Shown: one piece after another, positions 4,877 to 6,448 of the stretch
Layout of the letters: the number at the start of each line of letters is the position of its first letter
Numbering within the stretch: the first letter of the stretch is position 1
Translations under genes and position numbers: made by a program
DNA from: an uncultured Clostridia bacterium
GTDB taxonomy: Bacteria; Bacillota; Clostridia; Lachnospirales; Anaerotignaceae
Assembly: GCA_937888765.1 (NCBI GenBank)
Contig: CALASU010000141.1
Coordinates: 1-6,448, forward strand
Direction of reading: 5' to 3'
DNA length: 6,448 bases
The notes under the pieces: model-generated
Told to the model about the DNA's origin: nothing
Databases searched by the model: none
Seen by the model: only the letters and a program-made list of their open reading frames with translations

Positions 4877-6415
4877 ATGCAAGAAGTGTTTCAGTCCATA
4901 AACAGCATCTTTGCGTTTATCGGGCCTTTGTCTGATTTTTTATGGGACTTTCCGACCAATTTTGAATGGTATGCAAATATTCCCTTGCTGGGGAATTTCT
5001 CCTTTGCGATCATTCTGCTTCTGGGAAGCGGTATTTTCTTCAGCTTCCGTCTGGGCTTTGTACAGGTGAGAGGCTTTAAAAAAGGTCTTGGCATTATGAC
5101 TGAAAAAAGAACCATTACAACAGGGATTTCTCCTCTGGGGGCGTTCCTGCTCAGTTCGGCGATGCGCGTAGGCCCTGGGAATATCCTTGGGGTAACGGGT
5201 GCGATCGCAGTCGGCGGTCCCGGTGCGGTGTTCTGGATGTGGGTATCTGCATTCTTTGGTATGGCAGTTGCGTATATGGAAGCGGTTCTGGCGCAGATTT
5301 TCAAAGAAAAGAAGGATGATGAATTTGTCGGCGGTCTGCCTTTCTACGGCAGAAAACTTTTGGGCAATAAGGGGGTTGTAGGGGTATTCCTGTCCATGCT
5401 GTATATCCTGTATGCGCTGTGCTGTCTGCCTGCGCAGGGGTTCAATGTGGTTTCCTCTGTCGGCAGAATGGCAGAAATTGTAACAGGTTCTGCGATTGCT
5501 ACGGATTCCATGTTTTATTATATCGTGGGTGCGGTAACGATTGCGGCAACGGTAGTGATTACATTCGGCGGCATCAAAAAAGTATCCAAATGGACGGACA
5601 GAATGGTTCCCGTAATGGCGATGCTGTATATCATAACCGTTCTGGTGCTGATTGTACTGAATTTACATACGATTCCTTATTTCTTCAAGGCAGTATTCGG
5701 CGGTGCATTCCAGCCTGATGCGGTATTTGGCGGTCTGTTCGGTACGGTACTGGCGCAGGGCGTAAAACGTGGGCTGATGTCCAATGAAGCGGGTCAGGGT
5801 ACAATTACGATGTCTGCGGCGGCGGCGGATGCAAAGCATCCCTGTGAACAGGGGCTGCTGGCGGCAATCGGGGTATTTCTGGATACCATCATTATCTGTA
5901 CATTATCCGGCTTTGTAGTGGTTATGGCACATTGCTGGGACGGACCGAATGCGGCGGCATGGGCGGAAATGGATAAACTGCCGAAGTTCACGGAATCTCT
6001 GGCAGTACTGACACCCGGTACTTCCTTCAATGCGATTGTGACATTTGTCATTACACTGTGTTTCTGTCTGTTTGCGTATACCTGTCTGCTGGGTATGATC
6101 AGCTTCTCTGAGATTGCGGCAAACCGTATCCGTAAGGACAAGATGTTTATTGCAGGCGTGCGTATCATTGGTCTGTGTGTAGCGGCTTTCGGTATTCTGT
6201 GCAATATTGCAGGGCTGGAGCTTGGCAACCTGTGGGCATTCTCCGATCTGGGGAACATTCTGATTGTGTTCTTCAACGTACCTATTATTTACGTTGGGGC
6301 GAAATATGTACTGCGTGCGGCGCAGCATTACAATAAAAATGACGGTACACCCTTTACTTCCGCAGTGATCGGCAGAGATGACTGCCAGTATTGGGATGAC
6401 AAAGCGAAAGAGTGA
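4877..6415 (+). CDS. Alanine/glycine:cation symporter (AGCS family)
   Basis: A 512-residue inner-membrane transporter expected to take up a small amino acid such as alanine, glycine or possibly glutamine together with Na+ or H+. Family marks are RVGPGNILGVTGAIAVGGPG (97-116), the following FWMWVSAFFGMAVAYMEA (119-136) and GVKRGLMSNEAGQG (295-308) with ADAKHP (317-322). These match the G-x-GNIAG, GGPGAVFWMW and RG-x-x-SNEAG-x-G blocks of the family. About ten to eleven hydrophobic segments span the protein, from about 38-57 to 455-478. Length is normal for the family. P100 replaces the Thr, Val or other residue more usual in the G-x-GN block, and Q307 the Met or similar residue usual after SNEAG; these may alter ion or substrate preference, but exact substrate cannot be read. 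AGAGGAAG (4863-4870) lies six bases before the ATG. It appears to be a single-gene unit with its own promoter. Confidence 0.93.
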   Translation: MQEVFQSINSIFAFIGPLSDFLWDFPTNFEWYANIPLLGNFSFAIILLLGSGIFFSFRLGFVQVRGFKKGLGIMTEKRTITTGISPLGAFLLSSAMRVGPGNILGVTGAIAVGGPGAVFWMWVSAFFGMAVAYMEAVLAQIFKEKKDDEFVGGLPFYGRKLLGNKGVVGVFLSMLYILYALCCLPAQGFNVVSSVGRMAEIVTGSAIATDSMFYYIVGAVTIAATVVITFGGIKKVSKWTDRMVPVMAMLYIITVLVLIVLNLHTIPYFFKAVFGGAFQPDAVFGGLFGTVLAQGVKRGLMSNEAGQGTITMSAAAADAKHPCEQGLLAAIGVFLDTIIICTLSGFVVVMAHCWDGPNAAAWAEMDKLPKFTESLAVLTPGTSFNAIVTFVITLCFCLFAYTCLLGMISFSEIAANRIRKDKMFIAGVRIIGLCVAAFGILCNIAGLELGNLWAFSDLGNILIVFFNVPIIYVGAKYVLRAAQHYNKNDGTPFTSAVIGRDDCQYWDDKAKE

Positions 6416-6420
6416 TTTTT

Positions 6421-6441
6421 TCGAGGGACGCTGTCCCTCGA
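6421..6441. repeat. 9-bp hairpin at the window end
   Basis: TCGAGGGAC (6421-6429) and GTCCCTCGA (6433-6441) pair perfectly around a GCT loop, starting five bases after the symporter stop. The T run (6416-6421) precedes the hairpin, not follows it, and the window ends 7 bases later with GCTCCCT. It may be a terminator whose U tract lies outside the window. A second TCCCT (6444-6448) could pair with the same AGGGA, so the structure probably continues. Confidence 0.5.
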
Positions 6442-6448
6442 GCTCCCT

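Noticed and set aside
1..6448. CRISPR array, insertion sequence or prophage signs
   Set aside because: No regularly spaced identical repeats, transposase motifs or integrase genes are seen on either strand.

Overview
The window reads as a chromosomal segment of a low-to-moderate GC Firmicute, probably a clostridial or Lachnospiraceae-type gut anaerobe. I infer this from strong AGGAGG-type ribosome sites, intrinsic terminators with U tracts, a purine-type riboswitch and the style of the proteins. All four genes lie on the + strand. The segment looks like separate transcription units, not one operon: every gap is over 100 bases and most hold a terminator or promoter-like sequence. No rRNA, tRNA, mobile element or CRISPR array was seen.

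Layout. Positions 1-112 are a repeat-rich leader. Positions 113-2110 encode a two-pass membrane protein with a TPR sensor region and a cytoplasmic GGDEF (c-di-GMP synthase) domain with active-site and inhibitory-site motifs. Positions 2111-2358 contain a candidate promoter, a purine-riboswitch-like aptamer (about 2166-2227), an expression platform and an intrinsic terminator. These sit directly upstream of a COG2509-type FAD-dependent oxidoreductase (2359-3729), which has its own strong terminator at 3751-3786. Positions 3861-4664 encode a multi-pass membrane protein of unknown function. It is followed by about 210 bases that carry several inverted repeats and an unexpectedly long open frame without an evident start. 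Positions 4877-6415 encode a sodium/proton-coupled alanine/glycine-type amino-acid symporter (AGCS family). A 9-bp hairpin closes the window.

The most interesting item is the riboswitch. Its J2/3 (GUUUCUAC) and L3 (CCGUAAA) elements match the guanine/adenine aptamer exactly, and it keeps the specificity C in J3/1. But it has G where the neighbouring J3/1 A is expected, a P2/L2 arm three nucleotides shorter than the xpt reference, and an A-A opposition at the base of P3. It also lies upstream of an oxidoreductase of unknown substrate, not a recognised purine gene. I can draw a mutually exclusive set of pairings (P1 switch helix, antiterminator, terminator) by hand. No common pathway joins the four genes. 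They may simply be neighbours.
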